Made by a program: the position numbers and the translations under genes. Positions 36,626 through 45,465 of a DNA stretch of 45,467 nt are shown in pieces (positions within the stretch are counted from its first letter, which is position 1; each line of letters starts with the position of its first letter). A model generated the notes under the pieces. The model was given only the letters and a program-made list of their open reading frames with translations, was not told the DNA's origin and made no database searches. The stretch comes from Alphaproteobacteria bacterium (GTDB lineage Bacteria; Pseudomonadota; Alphaproteobacteria; UBA828), in the NCBI GenBank assembly GCA_022820945.1, contig JAJEEP010000074.1, positions 1 through 45,467 of the forward strand. Reading direction: 5' to 3'.

Positions 36626-39600
36626 CAGAGTGCCTCCTGCCGGCCGTCGCGGAGCGCCGCGAGCAGCGTGTGCGCGTGGTTCGCGCGGGGCCGCCAGAGG
36701 TTCCGCTCCTGCGCTTCCAGCAGCCGCTCGGCAAGCTCGCGCAGTGCCGCCGGGTTGGCGTCGGCCATGAATTCCCGCACATCGTCGTCCGCCACGTAGG
36801 CGTCGAAAACGGCGTCGAAGTGGTGGTCCTTCACCGCGCCGGTGGTGGCGGCGAAGGCGAAGAGGTAGTCCACCGTCGCCGCGATCTCGAAGGCGCCCTT
36901 GTAGCCGTGGCGCATGACGCCCTGGATCCACTTGGGGTTGGTCACCCGCGCGCGCACTACGCGGCCGAGCTCGTCGGCGAGCGTGCGGATGCGCGGGGTG
37001 TCCGGCACCGAGTGGTCGTTGTGGTAGAGCGCGGGCGCGCGGCCGGCGTGAACCGTCACCGCCGCAGCGAGGCCGCCCTCGAACTGGTAATAGTCGTCGC
37101 TGTCGAGCAGGTCGTGCTCGCGGTTGTCCTGGTTCTGCACCACCGCCTCGACCGCACCGAGGCGGCGCTCGAAGAGCTTGTGCTCGGCCGCGCCGCCTTC
37201 GCCCGCGCCGTAGGCCCAGCCGCCCCAGGCGACGTAGGCGGCGGCGAAATCGTTCGCATCGGCCCAGCCGCGCTCGTCGATCAACGCCTGGAGGCCGGCG
37301 CCGTAGGCGCCGGGCTTGGAGCCGAAGACCCGGTAGGAGGCGAGGCGCTTAGCGCGGGCCTCGGACGTGCCGTTACCGGCGAGCGTCGCGGCATCGGCGG
37401 CGACCTTGGCGGCGAGCGGGTTGTCCTCCGGGACTTCGTCGAGCGCGGCGACCGCGCGCACGGCGGAATCGAAGAGGTCGATCAGGCCGGGGAAGGCGTC
37501 GCGGAAGAAGCCGGAGACCCGGAGCGTCACGTCCACGCGCGGCCGGTCGAGCAGACCGAGCGGCATGATCTCGAAGCCGGTGACGCGGCCGGACGGCCCC
37601 TCCCAACGCGGACGCACGCCGATGAACGCCAAGGCCTGGGCGATGTCGTCCCCGCCCGTCCGCATGTTGGACGTGCCCCAGGCGCTGAGCGCCATCGCCC
37701 GCGGCCAGTCGCCGTGGGTCTGGGCGTAGTGCTCCACCAGAAGCTGCGCCGATTGCCAGCCGAGCTGCCAGGCCGCCGCGGTGGGCACCTGGCGCGTGTC
37801 CACCGAGTAGAAATTCCGGCCCGTGGGCAGCACGTCCGGCCGCCCGCGCGTGGGCGCGCCGGCGGCACCCGGCGCGACGAAGCGGCCGTCGAGGGCCGCG
37901 AGCAGGCCGGCGGTCTCGGCGTCGGCGCTCGCGTCGAGCGCGGGCCCGATGGTCTCGGCGACCTCGTGCAGCACGGCGGCGCTCGCAGCCCAGTCGCCGG
38001 GCAGGCGGTACGTGCCGGCGATCAGGCTGGCCGCCAGGGTCTCCAGCCGCTCCACCGTGTCGCCGGTGCTGCGCCAGGCCGCGCCGTTGGCGAGCGCTGC
38101 GGGCCGGGGGCCCTGCCAGGGCTCGCCGAGCGGGGCGGACAGGGGATCGATGCCGAGGGCGAGGTCGTCGGCGAGCGCGCGCAGCAGCGAGGCCTCGCCG
38201 GCGCCGGGGCCGCGCACGCTGCGCGCGATGGCCCGCAGCAGCTCGATGCGGCGCTTGGGCGCGGGCGCCTCGCCGAAGACATGGAGCCCGTCGCGGATCT
38301 GCATCTCCTTGATTTCGCAGAGATAGCCATCGAGCTTGCGGAGCGCGTCGTCGCTGCCGTCGGTGGCCTGGATGCCGCAATCCTGGTCGAGCCCGGCAGA
38401 CGCGGCAAGCTCCAGGATGCGCGTGCTGAGCGGCTCACAGCGGCGCGGATCGACCGAGGCGGCGTCGAAGAACTCGTCGACCAGCCGCTCCAGCTCCTCC
38501 AGCGCGCCGTGGCTGCCGGCGCGGGTGAGCGGCGGCGTCAGGTGATCGACGATGACGGCGGCGCCGCGCCGCTTGGCCTGGCTGCCCTCGCCGGGATCGT
38601 TCACGATGAAGGGATAGACGTGCGGGAGCGGCCCGAGCGCGGCCTCCGGAAAGCACTCGGCGGAGAGCGCGAGCGCCTTGCCCGGCAGCCATTCCACGTT
38701 GCCGTGCTTGCCCACGTGCACCACGGCATGGGCGTCGAGGCCTGCGCGCAGCCAGGCGTAGAAGGCGAGGTAGCCGTGCGGCGGCGGCAGGTCGGGGTCG
38801 TGGTAGCTCTTCTCGGGGTCGATGTTGTAGCCCCGCGCCGGCTGGACCGCGACCACGACATTGCCGAAGAGCACGACAGGGAGCGCGACGCGCACTTCCG
38901 CTGGACGGAAGAAGGGGTCGGCTTGCGGCGCGCCCCAGCGCTCGGTGACCGTCGCCTGCACCGGCGCCGGCAGGGCGGCGAAGAAGCGCGCGTAATCGGC
39001 GGCCGGCAGCGTGGCCTCGGCCGGCCGTGACGCGGCGTCGGCGGCGTTGGTGGGGCCTGCCTGGAGCCTCGCCATCAGCGCGGTACCGTCCTTGGGCGGG
39101 GTCTCTACCCGGTAGCCGGCATCGGCGAGGGCCGCCATGATGCGCACCGTGCTCGCCGGCGTGTCGAGGCCGACGCCGTTGCCGATGCGCCCGTCGCGGT
39201 TCGGGTAGTTGGCGAGCACCAGGGCGATGCGGCGCTCCGCCGGTGCCGTGCGCGCGAGACGCACCCAGGCGGCGGCGAGCCGGGCGACGAAGCGGCAGCG
39301 CTCCTCGTTCGCTTCCGACACCACGATGGGCGCCTGCGTGGCCTCGTCGAAGCGGGCCTCGGTCTTGAATGCCACCGCGCGGGTCAGGATGCGCCCGTCC
39401 ACCTCCGGCAGCGCCACGTTCATGGCGATATCGCGGGGCGAGAGGCCGCGTGTGGCGTCGGCCCACTGCCGCTCGGTCGCGCCGGCGAAGATCGCCTGCA
39501 GCACCGGCACGCCGGCCTCGGCGAACGGAGTCTCCTGCGGCGCGCCGGGCCGGGAGACCGCGAAGCCCGTGGCGTTGAGCACGATAGCGGGCTGGGTGGT

Positions 39601-40365
39601 GCGCATGAGCGTGCCGATCAGCTCCGCCGCCGGCGCATCCCGCAGGCTGGTGACGAAGATGGGCAGCGGGTCGAGCCCTTCCTCCCGCAGCGCCGCCACC
39701 AGCGCATCGACGGGTGCGAGCGAGCCGGCCTGGAGTAGCGCCCGATAAAACACCACGGCCGCCCGCGGCCTGCCCGCGCGCCAGCGGGCCATCACGTCTT
39801 CGAGCGCGAGGACGCCCTCGCCCGGCCAGTAGAGACCGGCGCGGGGCACCGGCCGGGGCGGGCGCCAGTCTGCCTCGTGCCCGATCAGCGTGGCGGCGTA
39901 GCAGAGCGCGTCTTCGGCATTGTCGATGCCGCCCTGGGTGCAGTAGCGCCAGAGCGTCTCCGCCGCGTCGGCCGCGAGCGTGCTGCGGGTGGCGAGCCCG
40001 GCGTCCGGCTTGTCGTCGCCCGGCAGCCAGGCGATAGGGATGCCACGCTCGGTACAGACTTCGGTCAGCCGCTCGACGCCGTAGGGCCAGTAGCTCTCGC
40101 CGCCAAGCAGACGCACGATCACGAGGCGCGCGCCGGCGACCACGTGCTCGGCGTAGCGGTCGACCGAGAGGTTGTGGCCGAGCTGCATCAGGTTGGCGAG
40201 GCGGAGCGTGGGCGCCCGCGCGCCCAGCCGGGCCTGCGCCTGGGCGAAGCAGGCGAGCTCGGTATCGGCGGCGGAGAGCAGCACGATGTCCCCCGGCGTC
40301 TGGCCGAGGTCCACCGCCTCCCCGCCATCCTCGATGGTGCCGGGCTGCGCCGCGAGCAGGTGCAA
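36625..40365 (-). CDS. cobN: Cobaltochelatase large subunit CobN
   Basis: A 1246-residue CobN/magnesium-chelatase H-type protein. It inserts cobalt into hydrogenobyrinate a,c-diamide with CobS and CobT in the late-cobalt route. It starts [20 protein letters not shown] at the conserved N-terminus. Other CobN segments include [82 protein letters not shown] and [21 protein letters not shown]. The start is TTG 40365, preceded by AGGGGAG. It has normal length and no internal break. No cobS or cobT is present in the window. Confidence 0.96.
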   Translation of the reverse strand: MHLLAAQPGTIEDGGEAVDLGQTPGDIVLLSAADTELACFAQAQARLGARAPTLRLANLMQLGHNLSVDRYAEHVVAGARLVIVRLLGGESYWPYGVERLTEVCTERGIPIAWLPGDDKPDAGLATRSTLAADAAETLWRYCTQGGIDNAEDALCYAATLIGHEADWRPPRPVPRAGLYWPGEGVLALEDVMARWRAGRPRAAVVFYRALLQAGSLAPVDALVAALREEGLDPLPIFVTSLRDAPAAELIGTLMRTTQPAIVLNATGFAVSRPGAPQETPFAEAGVPVLQAIFAGATERQWADATRGLSPRDIAMNVALPEVDGRILTRAVAFKTEARFDEATQAPIVVSEANEERCRFVARLAAAWVRLARTAPAERRIALVLANYPNRDGRIGNGVGLDTPASTVRIMAALADAGYRVETPPKDGTALMARLQAGPTNAADAASRPAEATLPAADYARFFAALPAPVQATVTERWGAPQADPFFRPAEVRVALPVVLFGNVVVAVQPARGYNIDPEKSYHDPDLPPPHGYLAFYAWLRAGLDAHAVVHVGKHGNVEWLPGKALALSAECFPEAALGPLPHVYPFIVNDPGEGSQAKRRGAAVIVDHLTPPLTRAGSHGALEELERLVDEFFDAASVDPRRCEPLSTRILELAASAGLDQDCGIQATDGSDDALRKLDGYLCEIKEMQIRDGLHVFGEAPAPKRRIELLRAIARSVRGPGAGEASLLRALADDLALGIDPLSAPLGEPWQGPRPAALANGAAWRSTGDTVERLETLAASLIAGTYRLPGDWAASAAVLHEVAETIGPALDASADAETAGLLAALDGRFVAPGAAGAPTRGRPDVLPTGRNFYSVDTRQVPTAAAWQLGWQSAQLLVEHYAQTHGDWPRAMALSAWGTSNMRTGGDDIAQALAFIGVRPRWEGPSGRVTGFEIMPLGLLDRPRVDVTLRVSGFFRDAFPGLIDLFDSAVRAVAALDEVPEDNPLAAKVAADAATLAGNGTSEARAKRLASYRVFGSKPGAYGAGLQALIDERGWADANDFAAAYVAWGGWAYGAGEGGAAEHKLFERRLGAVEAVVQNQDNREHDLLDSDDYYQFEGGLAAAVTVHAGRAPALYHNDHSVPDTPRIRTLADELGRVVRARVTNPKWIQGVMRHGYKGAFEIAATVDYLFAFAATTGAVKDHHFDAVFDAYVADDDVREFMADANPAALRELAERLLEAQERNLWRPRANHAHTLLAALRDGRQEAL

Positions 40366-40378
40366 GGCCGGGGCTCCC

Positions 40379-41413
40379 CTAGCCGCGGATCGCGGCCTCG
40401 ACGGCCGCCCGGTCCAGCGGCGCGAGGCCGATCACCACCAGGCGGCCCTCGCGCGGCTCGTCCGGGCGCCAGTCGCGGTCGAAGTGGCGGTCCACGCGGG
40501 TGCCGACCGCCTGCACCACCAGCCGCCGCCGCTTGCCCGCAACATCGAGAAAGCCCTTGGCGCGCAGCAGGCCGTAAGCATCCGCTGCGATGCTGAGCCG
40601 GGCTGCGAAGGCGGCGGGGTCGTCGATGGTGCCGAGCGCCATCACGAAGCTCTCGAACTCGTCGTGGTCGTGAGGCTCGTCGAGGCCTTCGTGGTGCGAG
40701 CGGCGGCTGGCGAGATCGTCTTCCGCCGCGGCATCGAGGCCCAGCAGCAGGTCCGGCGGCACGCGACCGTGCGATGCCTCGACCACGCGCGCGCCGGGCC
40801 GGAGGTGCGGCGTCATGCGTGCCTTGCCGGCCTTGGCGCCGCCAGCGGCCAGCAGGTCGGTCTTGTTGAGGATCACCATGTCGGCACATCCGATCTGATC
40901 CTCGAAAACCTCGGCCAGCGGCGACTCGTGGTCGAGGGCGTCGTCCGCCTCGCGCTGGGCCTGCAGCGCGTCCTCGTCGTCTGCGAAGCGGCCGTCGGCC
41001 AGCGCCGGCCCGTCCACCACCGCGACCACGCCGTCCACGGTGAGCCGGGTGCGAATCTCGGGCCAGTTGAAGGCGGCGACCAGCGGCTTGGGCAGCGCGA
41101 GGCCGGAGGTCTCGATCAGGATGTGCTCGGGCGCGGGCTCGCGGGCGAGCAGCGTCTCGATCGCCGGCGCGAAGTCGTCCGCCACGGTGCAGCAGATGCA
41201 GCCGTTGGCAAGCTCGACGATATCGACTTCGTCGCAGGCCTCGTCGCCGCAGCCCTGCAGCACCTCCTGATCGATGCCGAGATCGCCGAACTCGTTGATG
41301 ATGAGCGCGATGCGCCGCCCGTTCGCTTCGCCCAGCGCGTGGCGGATGAGGCTGGTCTTGCCGGCGCCGAGGAAGCCGGTGATCACGGTCGCGGGTATCT
41401 TCTGGTCTTGCAT
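40379..41413 (-). CDS. cobW: CobW, GTP-dependent metal chaperone (COG0523)
   Basis: A 344-residue G3E GTPase. P-loop TGFLGAGKTSLIRHAL, NEFGDLGIDQEVL, the metal-binding CxCC in NGCICCTV, IETSGLALPKPL and LNKTDLL. The C-terminal domain has a His/Asp-rich stretch (RRSHHEGLDEPHDHDEFES) and VQAVGTRVDRHFDRDW. CobW is thought to deliver cobalt for the CobN chelatase, which is encoded 13 bp downstream. Confidence 0.95.
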   Translation of the reverse strand: MQDQKIPATVITGFLGAGKTSLIRHALGEANGRRIALIINEFGDLGIDQEVLQGCGDEACDEVDIVELANGCICCTVADDFAPAIETLLAREPAPEHILIETSGLALPKPLVAAFNWPEIRTRLTVDGVVAVVDGPALADGRFADDEDALQAQREADDALDHESPLAEVFEDQIGCADMVILNKTDLLAAGGAKAGKARMTPHLRPGARVVEASHGRVPPDLLLGLDAAAEDDLASRRSHHEGLDEPHDHDEFESFVMALGTIDDPAAFAARLSIAADAYGLLRAKGFLDVAGKRRRLVVQAVGTRVDRHFDRDWRPDEPREGRLVVIGLAPLDRAAVEAAIRG

Positions 41414-41419
41414 CGCTCC

Positions 41420-42337
41420 TCACGCGTCTAGGCGAACCCACCCGGTGCCTTCGTGGCCGAAGGCGAAGTGTGCCGGGTGGAGGATTTCGGCCAGGATTTC
41501 GAGGGATTCCACCAGCCGCGGCCCCGGCCGGTTGAAGAAGGCGTTGCCGTCGGTGGCGTAGACTTCGCCGGCCCGCGCGGCGCGGAGGCCGCTCCAGGCC
41601 GGGTCGGCGAACAGGGCGCGGCCGTCGTCTGCCGTGCGCGGCAGGTCGTAGCCGCAGGGCATAAGCACGATCGCGTCGGGATCGGCGGCGGCCACCGCGT
41701 CTATGGTGATGCGCGGCGAGTGGCTGCCGTCGGCGCCCAGGGTGTCGATGCCGCCCGCGAGCGCGACCAGCTCCGGCACCCAGTTGCCGGCAGTCATGGG
41801 CGGGTCGCTCCACTCGACCGTGAGCACGCGCTTGGGCGGAAGCGTCCTGGCACGCTCGGCGATGGCGGCGACGCGCGCCTGTAGCGCCTCGCGCACCGGC
41901 GCCGCATCGACCCCGAGGGCCGCGCCCACGCGCGCGATGTCGTCCCAGACATCGCCGAGGCGCACCGGCGCGAGCGAGACGATCTGCACCGGTGCCTCCA
42001 GGAACTCTGCCGCCGCCGCTTGGACCTCGGGCAGGCCCACGGCGCAGACATCGCACTGGTCTTGCGTGACGATGTGGCTCGGCCGCGCGGCGCGCAGGAC
42101 CTCGGTATCGAGGTCGTAGAGGCTGAGCGCCGCCGCGAGCAGCTTGCCGACCTCCTCGTGGATCGCGCCGCTGGGCTTGCTCGCGTCGATGCGCGCGCGC
42201 GTGCAGGCGGGCGCCTGTGCGACCTCTGGCGGCCAGTCGCACTCGTGGCTGCGGGCGACGATGCTCTCGGCACAGCCCAAGGCCGCGACGATCTCGGTCG
42301 CGCTCGGCACCAGGGAGGCGATGCGGGGCGTGGTCAC
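41420..42337 (-). CDS. BtuF-like cobalamin-binding protein without signal peptide
   Basis: A 305-residue protein of the periplasmic-binding helical-backbone type: RIASLVPSATEIVAALGC, ESIVARSHECDWP, THIV-like SHIVTQDQCDVCAVG, DPDAIVLMPCGYD and EVYATDGNAFFNRPGPRLVESLEILAEILHP. BtuF and relatives deliver vitamin B12 or Fe-siderophore to ABC importers. Here the protein starts MTTPRIASLVP with no signal peptide and no lipobox, and no permease or ATPase gene is adjacent. Several cysteines are present (HECDWP, QDQCDVC). It may be a cytosolic corrinoid handling protein. It lies between cobU and cobW with 6-7 bp gaps. Confidence 0.85.
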   Translation of the reverse strand: MTTPRIASLVPSATEIVAALGCAESIVARSHECDWPPEVAQAPACTRARIDASKPSGAIHEEVGKLLAAALSLYDLDTEVLRAARPSHIVTQDQCDVCAVGLPEVQAAAAEFLEAPVQIVSLAPVRLGDVWDDIARVGAALGVDAAPVREALQARVAAIAERARTLPPKRVLTVEWSDPPMTAGNWVPELVALAGGIDTLGADGSHSPRITIDAVAAADPDAIVLMPCGYDLPRTADDGRALFADPAWSGLRAARAGEVYATDGNAFFNRPGPRLVESLEILAEILHPAHFAFGHEGTGWVRLDA

Positions 42338-42344
42338 GACGCGC

Positions 42345-42884
42345 TCACGGCTTCAGCGTCATGGGCAGGCCGGCGGCGACGAAGACCACGCGCTCGGCGG
42401 CCTGGGCCACGGCCTGGTTGAGCCGCCCGGCGTGGTCGCAAAAGGTCCTGGCCGCCGCGTTCTCCGGCACGATGCCGAGGCCCACTTCGTTGGAGACCAG
42501 CACCGTGCGCCCTTCCAGCCGGCCGAGACAGGCAACGAGGCGCTGGGTCTCGGCGGCGATGTCGCGGCCGGCCTCCATGAGGTTGCTGAGCCAGAGGGTG
42601 AGACAATCCACCAGCAGCGCGGAGCCGGCGCGGCTCTCGGCCTCCAGGGCCTCGGTGAGCGCAAGTGGCGCTTCCACGGTGCGCCAGCCGGGCCCGCGCC
42701 GGGCGCGGTGCGCGGCGATGCGCGCTTCCATCTCGGCATCGCGCGCTTCCGCGGTGGCGATGTAGAGCCGCGTGCCGGCGTGGTCCTCCAGCAGCGCCTC
42801 CGCATGCGCGCTCTTGCCGGAGCGGGCGCCGCCGAGAACGAGGGTGATGCGCGCCGAGGGTGGCGCCTGATCCAGACCCGCCAT
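42345..42884 (-). CDS. cobU: Adenosylcobinamide kinase / guanylyltransferase CobU (CobP)
   Basis: A 179-residue bifunctional nucleotide-loop enzyme. P-loop LVLGGARSGKSAHAEALL, YIATAEARDAEMEARIAAHR with the guanylylated His, WRTVEAPLAL, LVDCLTLWLSNLM and VLVSNEVGLGIVPENAAAR. It phosphorylates adenosylcobinamide and converts it to the GDP form. A strong GGAGGGAGGA site precedes the ATG, just below the B12 riboswitch. It is the first gene of the operon running to cobQ. Confidence 0.95.
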   Translation of the reverse strand: MAGLDQAPPSARITLVLGGARSGKSAHAEALLEDHAGTRLYIATAEARDAEMEARIAAHRARRGPGWRTVEAPLALTEALEAESRAGSALLVDCLTLWLSNLMEAGRDIAAETQRLVACLGRLEGRTVLVSNEVGLGIVPENAAARTFCDHAGRLNQAVAQAAERVVFVAAGLPMTLKP

Positions 42885-42910
42885 GATCCTCCCTCCGAGG
42901 ACGTTGCAGC

Positions 42911-43106
42911 CCTGCCGCGCAGCCGGTCTCCTGGCTCGGGGTCGTCGACGGAACCCGGCCTTCCCGACCCTTGCGGATCAGTGGCCCGCGCAAAGCGCAC
43001 GGGGTCCGTCTCGCCGCTTACAGTTGCGGGGGCAGCGCCGGACTGGCCCGCGCCTCTCTCAGGCGCGAACGTCACCGGCTTCCCACGCTGCGTGACCGGC
43101 CCACGC
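42911..43106 (-). promoter_or_regulatory. Cobalamin (adenosylcobalamin) riboswitch
   Basis: Read on the minus strand, the leader of cobU contains the conserved blocks in order: GGGAAGCCGGTGA (43084-43072), GCGCTGCCCCCGCAACTGTAA (within 43038-43018), the B12-box core GCCACTG (42985-42979), GGGAAGGC (about 42964-42957) and GAGCCAGGAGACCGGC (42937-42922). These define the cobalamin riboswitch core. The aptamer ends about 25 bases before the cobU ribosome site, so control is probably by masking of that site. It should repress cobU-cobQ when adenosylcobalamin is plentiful. Exact ends are approximate. Confidence 0.93.
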
Positions 43107-43221
43107 TAACGCACGCGGGCACGAAACGCTACTGCGGACGCAATGCGCGATTGAGCCCTGGATCGGCGGCGGTCGAATGCGGTTTGATTGCACGTGCGCG
43201 CCGCATGCGAAGGAGAGGTCG

Positions 43222-44190
43222 ATGACCGTCCCTGCAACGCTCGATACCGTTGCCGTCGTTGGCAACGGCCTCGTCGGCCACGGCATGGCCCAGATCTTCG
43301 CGGCTGCGGGCCACCGGGTGGTCATGATCAGCCGGCGCGAGGAGAGCCTCGCCGCGGCGATGGAGAGGATTGCGGCGAGCCTCGCCGCCTTCGAAGGGCA
43401 CGGGCTGGTCACGTCTGCCGATGCGAGCGCCGCGCTTGGACGCATTCGCACCTCGACCGCGCTCGAGGACGCAGCGGATGCGCAGCTCGTCCTCGAGGCG
43501 GTTCCGGCCGACCGGGCCGTGCAGGACGAGGTGTACGGGCGGCTCGACGCAATCTGCGCGCCACCCGCCGTCTTCGCCTCCGGCAGCGGACAGCCCGCGA
43601 GCGAGCTGGTGTCGAAGGTCACGCACCGCGGGCGTGTGGTCGCCGCCCACTTCTGGTACCCGCCGCAGCTCATTCCCCTCGTCGAGGTCTGCGCCGGGCC
43701 GGAGACCGACCCGGACGTGGCGCCCTGGCTCTGCGACGTGCTGCGGGCGGCCGGAAAGGAGCCGGTGATCGTCGACAAGGAGGTGCCGGGCTTCATCGGC
43801 AACCGGCTTCAGTACGCGATCCTGCGCGAGGCCTGGGCGCTGTGGGCGGAGGGCGCGGCGTCGGCCGAGGCGATCGACACGGTGATGAAGGCCTCCCTCG
43901 GGCGGCGTCTCGCCATCACCGGACCCATCGAGTCAGCCGACGTGGGCGGCCTCGATACCCTGCACGCGTTCGGCGCTTACCTCATCCCGCACCTGACGAC
44001 GGGCTCCCAGCCCGCTGCGGCGGTGACCGCGTTGGTGGAGGCGGGGCATCGCGGCCTGCCCTCGGGCCGGGGGGTGTACGACTGGAGCGCCCGCGACGGC
44101 GCTGCGCTGCTCAGGGAGCGCGAGGAGGAGCTGTTCCGCCACCTCGCCCGGGACAAGGCGGGTCGCGCCGGCAGGCGCGCGGAACGATAG
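43222..44190 (+). CDS. 3-hydroxyacyl-CoA dehydrogenase family protein
   Basis: A 322-residue NAD-dependent dehydrogenase. The N-terminal Rossmann motif is VAVVGNGLVGHGMAQIFAAAG (GxGxxG). The catalytic His lies in AAHFWYPPQLIPLVEV, the variant found in beta-oxidation-unrelated hydroxyacid members as well as in HAD. The C-terminal helical domain has PGFIGNRLQYAILREA and GPIESADVGGLDT. AGGAGAGG precedes ATG 43222. The substrate may be a 3-hydroxyacyl-CoA or a small 3-hydroxy acid. Its last eight codons lie inside the first unit of a tandem repeat, so the C-terminal GRAGRRAER is repeat-derived. Confidence 0.85.
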   Translation: MTVPATLDTVAVVGNGLVGHGMAQIFAAAGHRVVMISRREESLAAAMERIAASLAAFEGHGLVTSADASAALGRIRTSTALEDAADAQLVLEAVPADRAVQDEVYGRLDAICAPPAVFASGSGQPASELVSKVTHRGRVVAAHFWYPPQLIPLVEVCAGPETDPDVAPWLCDVLRAAGKEPVIVDKEVPGFIGNRLQYAILREAWALWAEGAASAEAIDTVMKASLGRRLAITGPIESADVGGLDTLHAFGAYLIPHLTTGSQPAAAVTALVEAGHRGLPSGRGVYDWSARDGAALLREREEELFRHLARDKAGRAGRRAER

Positions 44191-44254
44191 AGGTGCCGGC
44201 AGGCGCGCGAAACGATAGAGATAGAAGTGCCGGCAGAGGCGCGGAACGATAGAG
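44165..44254 (+). repeat. Three copies of a 28-bp tandem repeat
   Basis: Units of the form GTGCCGGCAGGCGCGCGRAA followed by CGATAGAG lie at 44165-44192, 44193-44220 and 44227-44254. The last is set off by ATAGAA and differs by a few bases. The first unit carries the stop codon of the dehydrogenase gene. A truncated fourth unit (GTGCC) follows at 44255, then GCCGTGAGCGAC (44264-44275), which also occurs at the end of repeat copy B. Confidence 0.85.
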
Positions 44255-44371
44255 GTGCCCGCCGCCGTGAGCGACGAATGGCTGGCGCGACGCGGGTCGT
44301 GTCGTTGGTGAGAACGCGGGCCGGTTGCTCCGTCGCGCCTGGAGTCCCATATGGAGTCGTAGGGAGGCCGT

Positions 44372-44659
44372 ATGCTCAACAGGAGCGGAGCGTGTCCGAT
44401 GCCCTCCCGCGCTGCCATTCTCACCAGCCTGGGCCGCCCCGATCCGAAACCCTTCGCGTTCGAGCCGCTGCCCAGTCGGTTCGCGGAGCCGAGCATCAAG
44501 ATCGGCCTCGAAGGCCACGGCGCCGTCGTCGTGAACGTGGAGGCCGCAAGCCGCCTCGCCAACGCGATCCGCACCAACGTTCCCGACCGGGCAGATCAGA
44601 TCGACGCCTGCATCGAGCAGGCGGCCGGTCCCGGCAGGACCGGCACGGAGTTTACCTAA
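44372..44659 (+). CDS. Hypothetical 95-residue protein
   Basis: No family is recognised. The start at 44372 is supported by AGGGAGG five bases upstream. An alternative start is ATG 44399 (MPSRAAILTSLG). The protein has a Pro-rich middle (RPDPKPFAFEPLPSRF) and a helical C-terminal half (VEAASRLANAIRTNVPDRAD, then QIDACIEQAAGPG). Codon use is GC-rich like the native chromosome. It ends in TAA 44657-44659. It is a plausible real gene of unknown role. The following 44660-44756 holds nothing recognised. Confidence 0.5.
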   Translation: MLNRSGACPMPSRAAILTSLGRPDPKPFAFEPLPSRFAEPSIKIGLEGHGAVVVNVEAASRLANAIRTNVPDRADQIDACIEQAAGPGRTGTEFT

Positions 44660-44756
44660 TTCCTAGCGCGTGCGGCACCCTCCAGCAATGGGGAGGGACT
44701 ATGTAACTGCCCTGCAGTCGCCCGTGCCGTTCGCACATTACCCGCCGCCAGCCGTC

Positions 44757-44888
44757 TCACCGGAATACGGTCCAGTGCGTGGCGGCCCCGCGTCGGGCGT
44801 GCAGGTGGTTGCGTTGTCGGCTTACATCGGCCTCCCCGAAATTTGCTTTCGCAGCGGTCAACCCCACCAAGTCCATTGAGGACCTCAT
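44757..44888 (-). CDS. Short ORF at the composition boundary, possibly a truncated gene
   Basis: The minus strand has AGAAGGAGGT directly ahead of an ATG at 44888 and a second ATG at 44876. It encodes at most 43 residues beginning MRSSMDLVGLTAAKANFG. The ribosome-like site is AT-side sequence, but the coding part moves into GC-rich DNA, so this may be the start of an acquired gene cut off at the junction. No family is recognised, and the spacing to the first ATG is too short for ideal initiation. Confidence 0.25.
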   Translation of the reverse strand: MRSSMDLVGLTAAKANFGEADVSRQRNHLHARRGAATHWTVFR

Positions 44889-44931
44889 ACCTCCTTCTGA
44901 GAGAAAGATTTCCCGAAGAATGAGCGTCCGA

Positions 44932-45465
44932 TTACTCGACTTGAAGATTATCCCAAAGAGACTTAAATTTAGCAGAATCCTCGACTCGAACAGAAAATCC
45001 TTTAGACCTAATGTTCTCAACAAAATACTCCAGTATAGATTGATTCGCTGAAAAGTTTCCAAGAGACAGAATTTGTCGTCCCGCTCTGGTTGTCTTTATG
45101 CATTGATAGCGAAGTTCTTTCGTTGGGTCAGGATGACTAACAAATATAACTACATCATTACAAGGAAAATAGTACAGGTATTTCTCGGAGGACATACTAC
45201 CGTTTATAGATTCAAGCGTGTGTGTATCAACGCTAGACAGAATACCAATTTCTGCCAGTTCTAGAACTTCCTTTAGAGTTGTAAGCTCCCATAAATTGGG
45301 TGTTGTTGGAATATTTGAGCCTATTACAGAGGCGTGTGCGCTGTCGTGAATCCCTTGGTGATCAAGGGCTCCAGCTGACCCGAGACTTTTCTTACCCCAG
45401 AAGCATCGCAGATTTCTGCGGATCTGCGATGTGCGGATAGGGCGGTTCGAGGATTTCCACCCCAT
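44932..45465 (-). CDS. AT-rich acquired gene, unknown (possibly DUF2806-like C-terminal part)
   Basis: A 177-residue frame, open to the window edge, so the true start may lie outside. The well-formed part begins near PNLWELTTLKEVLELAEIG and continues through LESINGSMSSEKYLYYFPCN, DVVIFVSHPDPTKELRYQCI, TTRAGRQILSLGNF and SILEYFVENIRSKGFSVR. The pattern of a short helix, a beta-rich middle and T-x-AG-x-x-I-L followed by a helix recalls the C-terminus of DUF2806-type proteins; this is a weak guess. The first ~55 residues, including a hairpin region, look non-coding or frameshifted. Base composition is far more AT-rich than anywhere else in the window. Confidence 0.5.
   Translation of the reverse strand: MGWKSSNRPIRTSQIRRNLRCFWGKKSLGSAGALDHQGIHDSAHASVIGSNIPTTPNLWELTTLKEVLELAEIGILSSVDTHTLESINGSMSSEKYLYYFPCNDVVIFVSHPDPTKELRYQCIKTTRAGRQILSLGNFSANQSILEYFVENIRSKGFSVRVEDSAKFKSLWDNLQVE
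45404..45431. repeat. 10-bp perfect inverted repeat near right edge
   Basis: CATCGCAGAT (45404-45413) and ATCTGCGATG (45422-45431) flank an 8-base loop TTCTGCGG. It lies inside the doubtful 5' part of the AT-rich ORF. It could be a regulatory dyad or terminator of a gene beyond the window, or a mobile-element feature. Confidence 0.55.

Noticed and set aside
36619..39030. 803-codon open frame on the plus strand
   Set aside because: It is the antisense shadow of cobN/cobO; the composition is His/Arg/Val-rich without domain motifs.
44165..44254. CRISPR-like short repeats
   Set aside because: Units are directly adjacent, or separated by only 6 bases, with no spacers and no cas genes.
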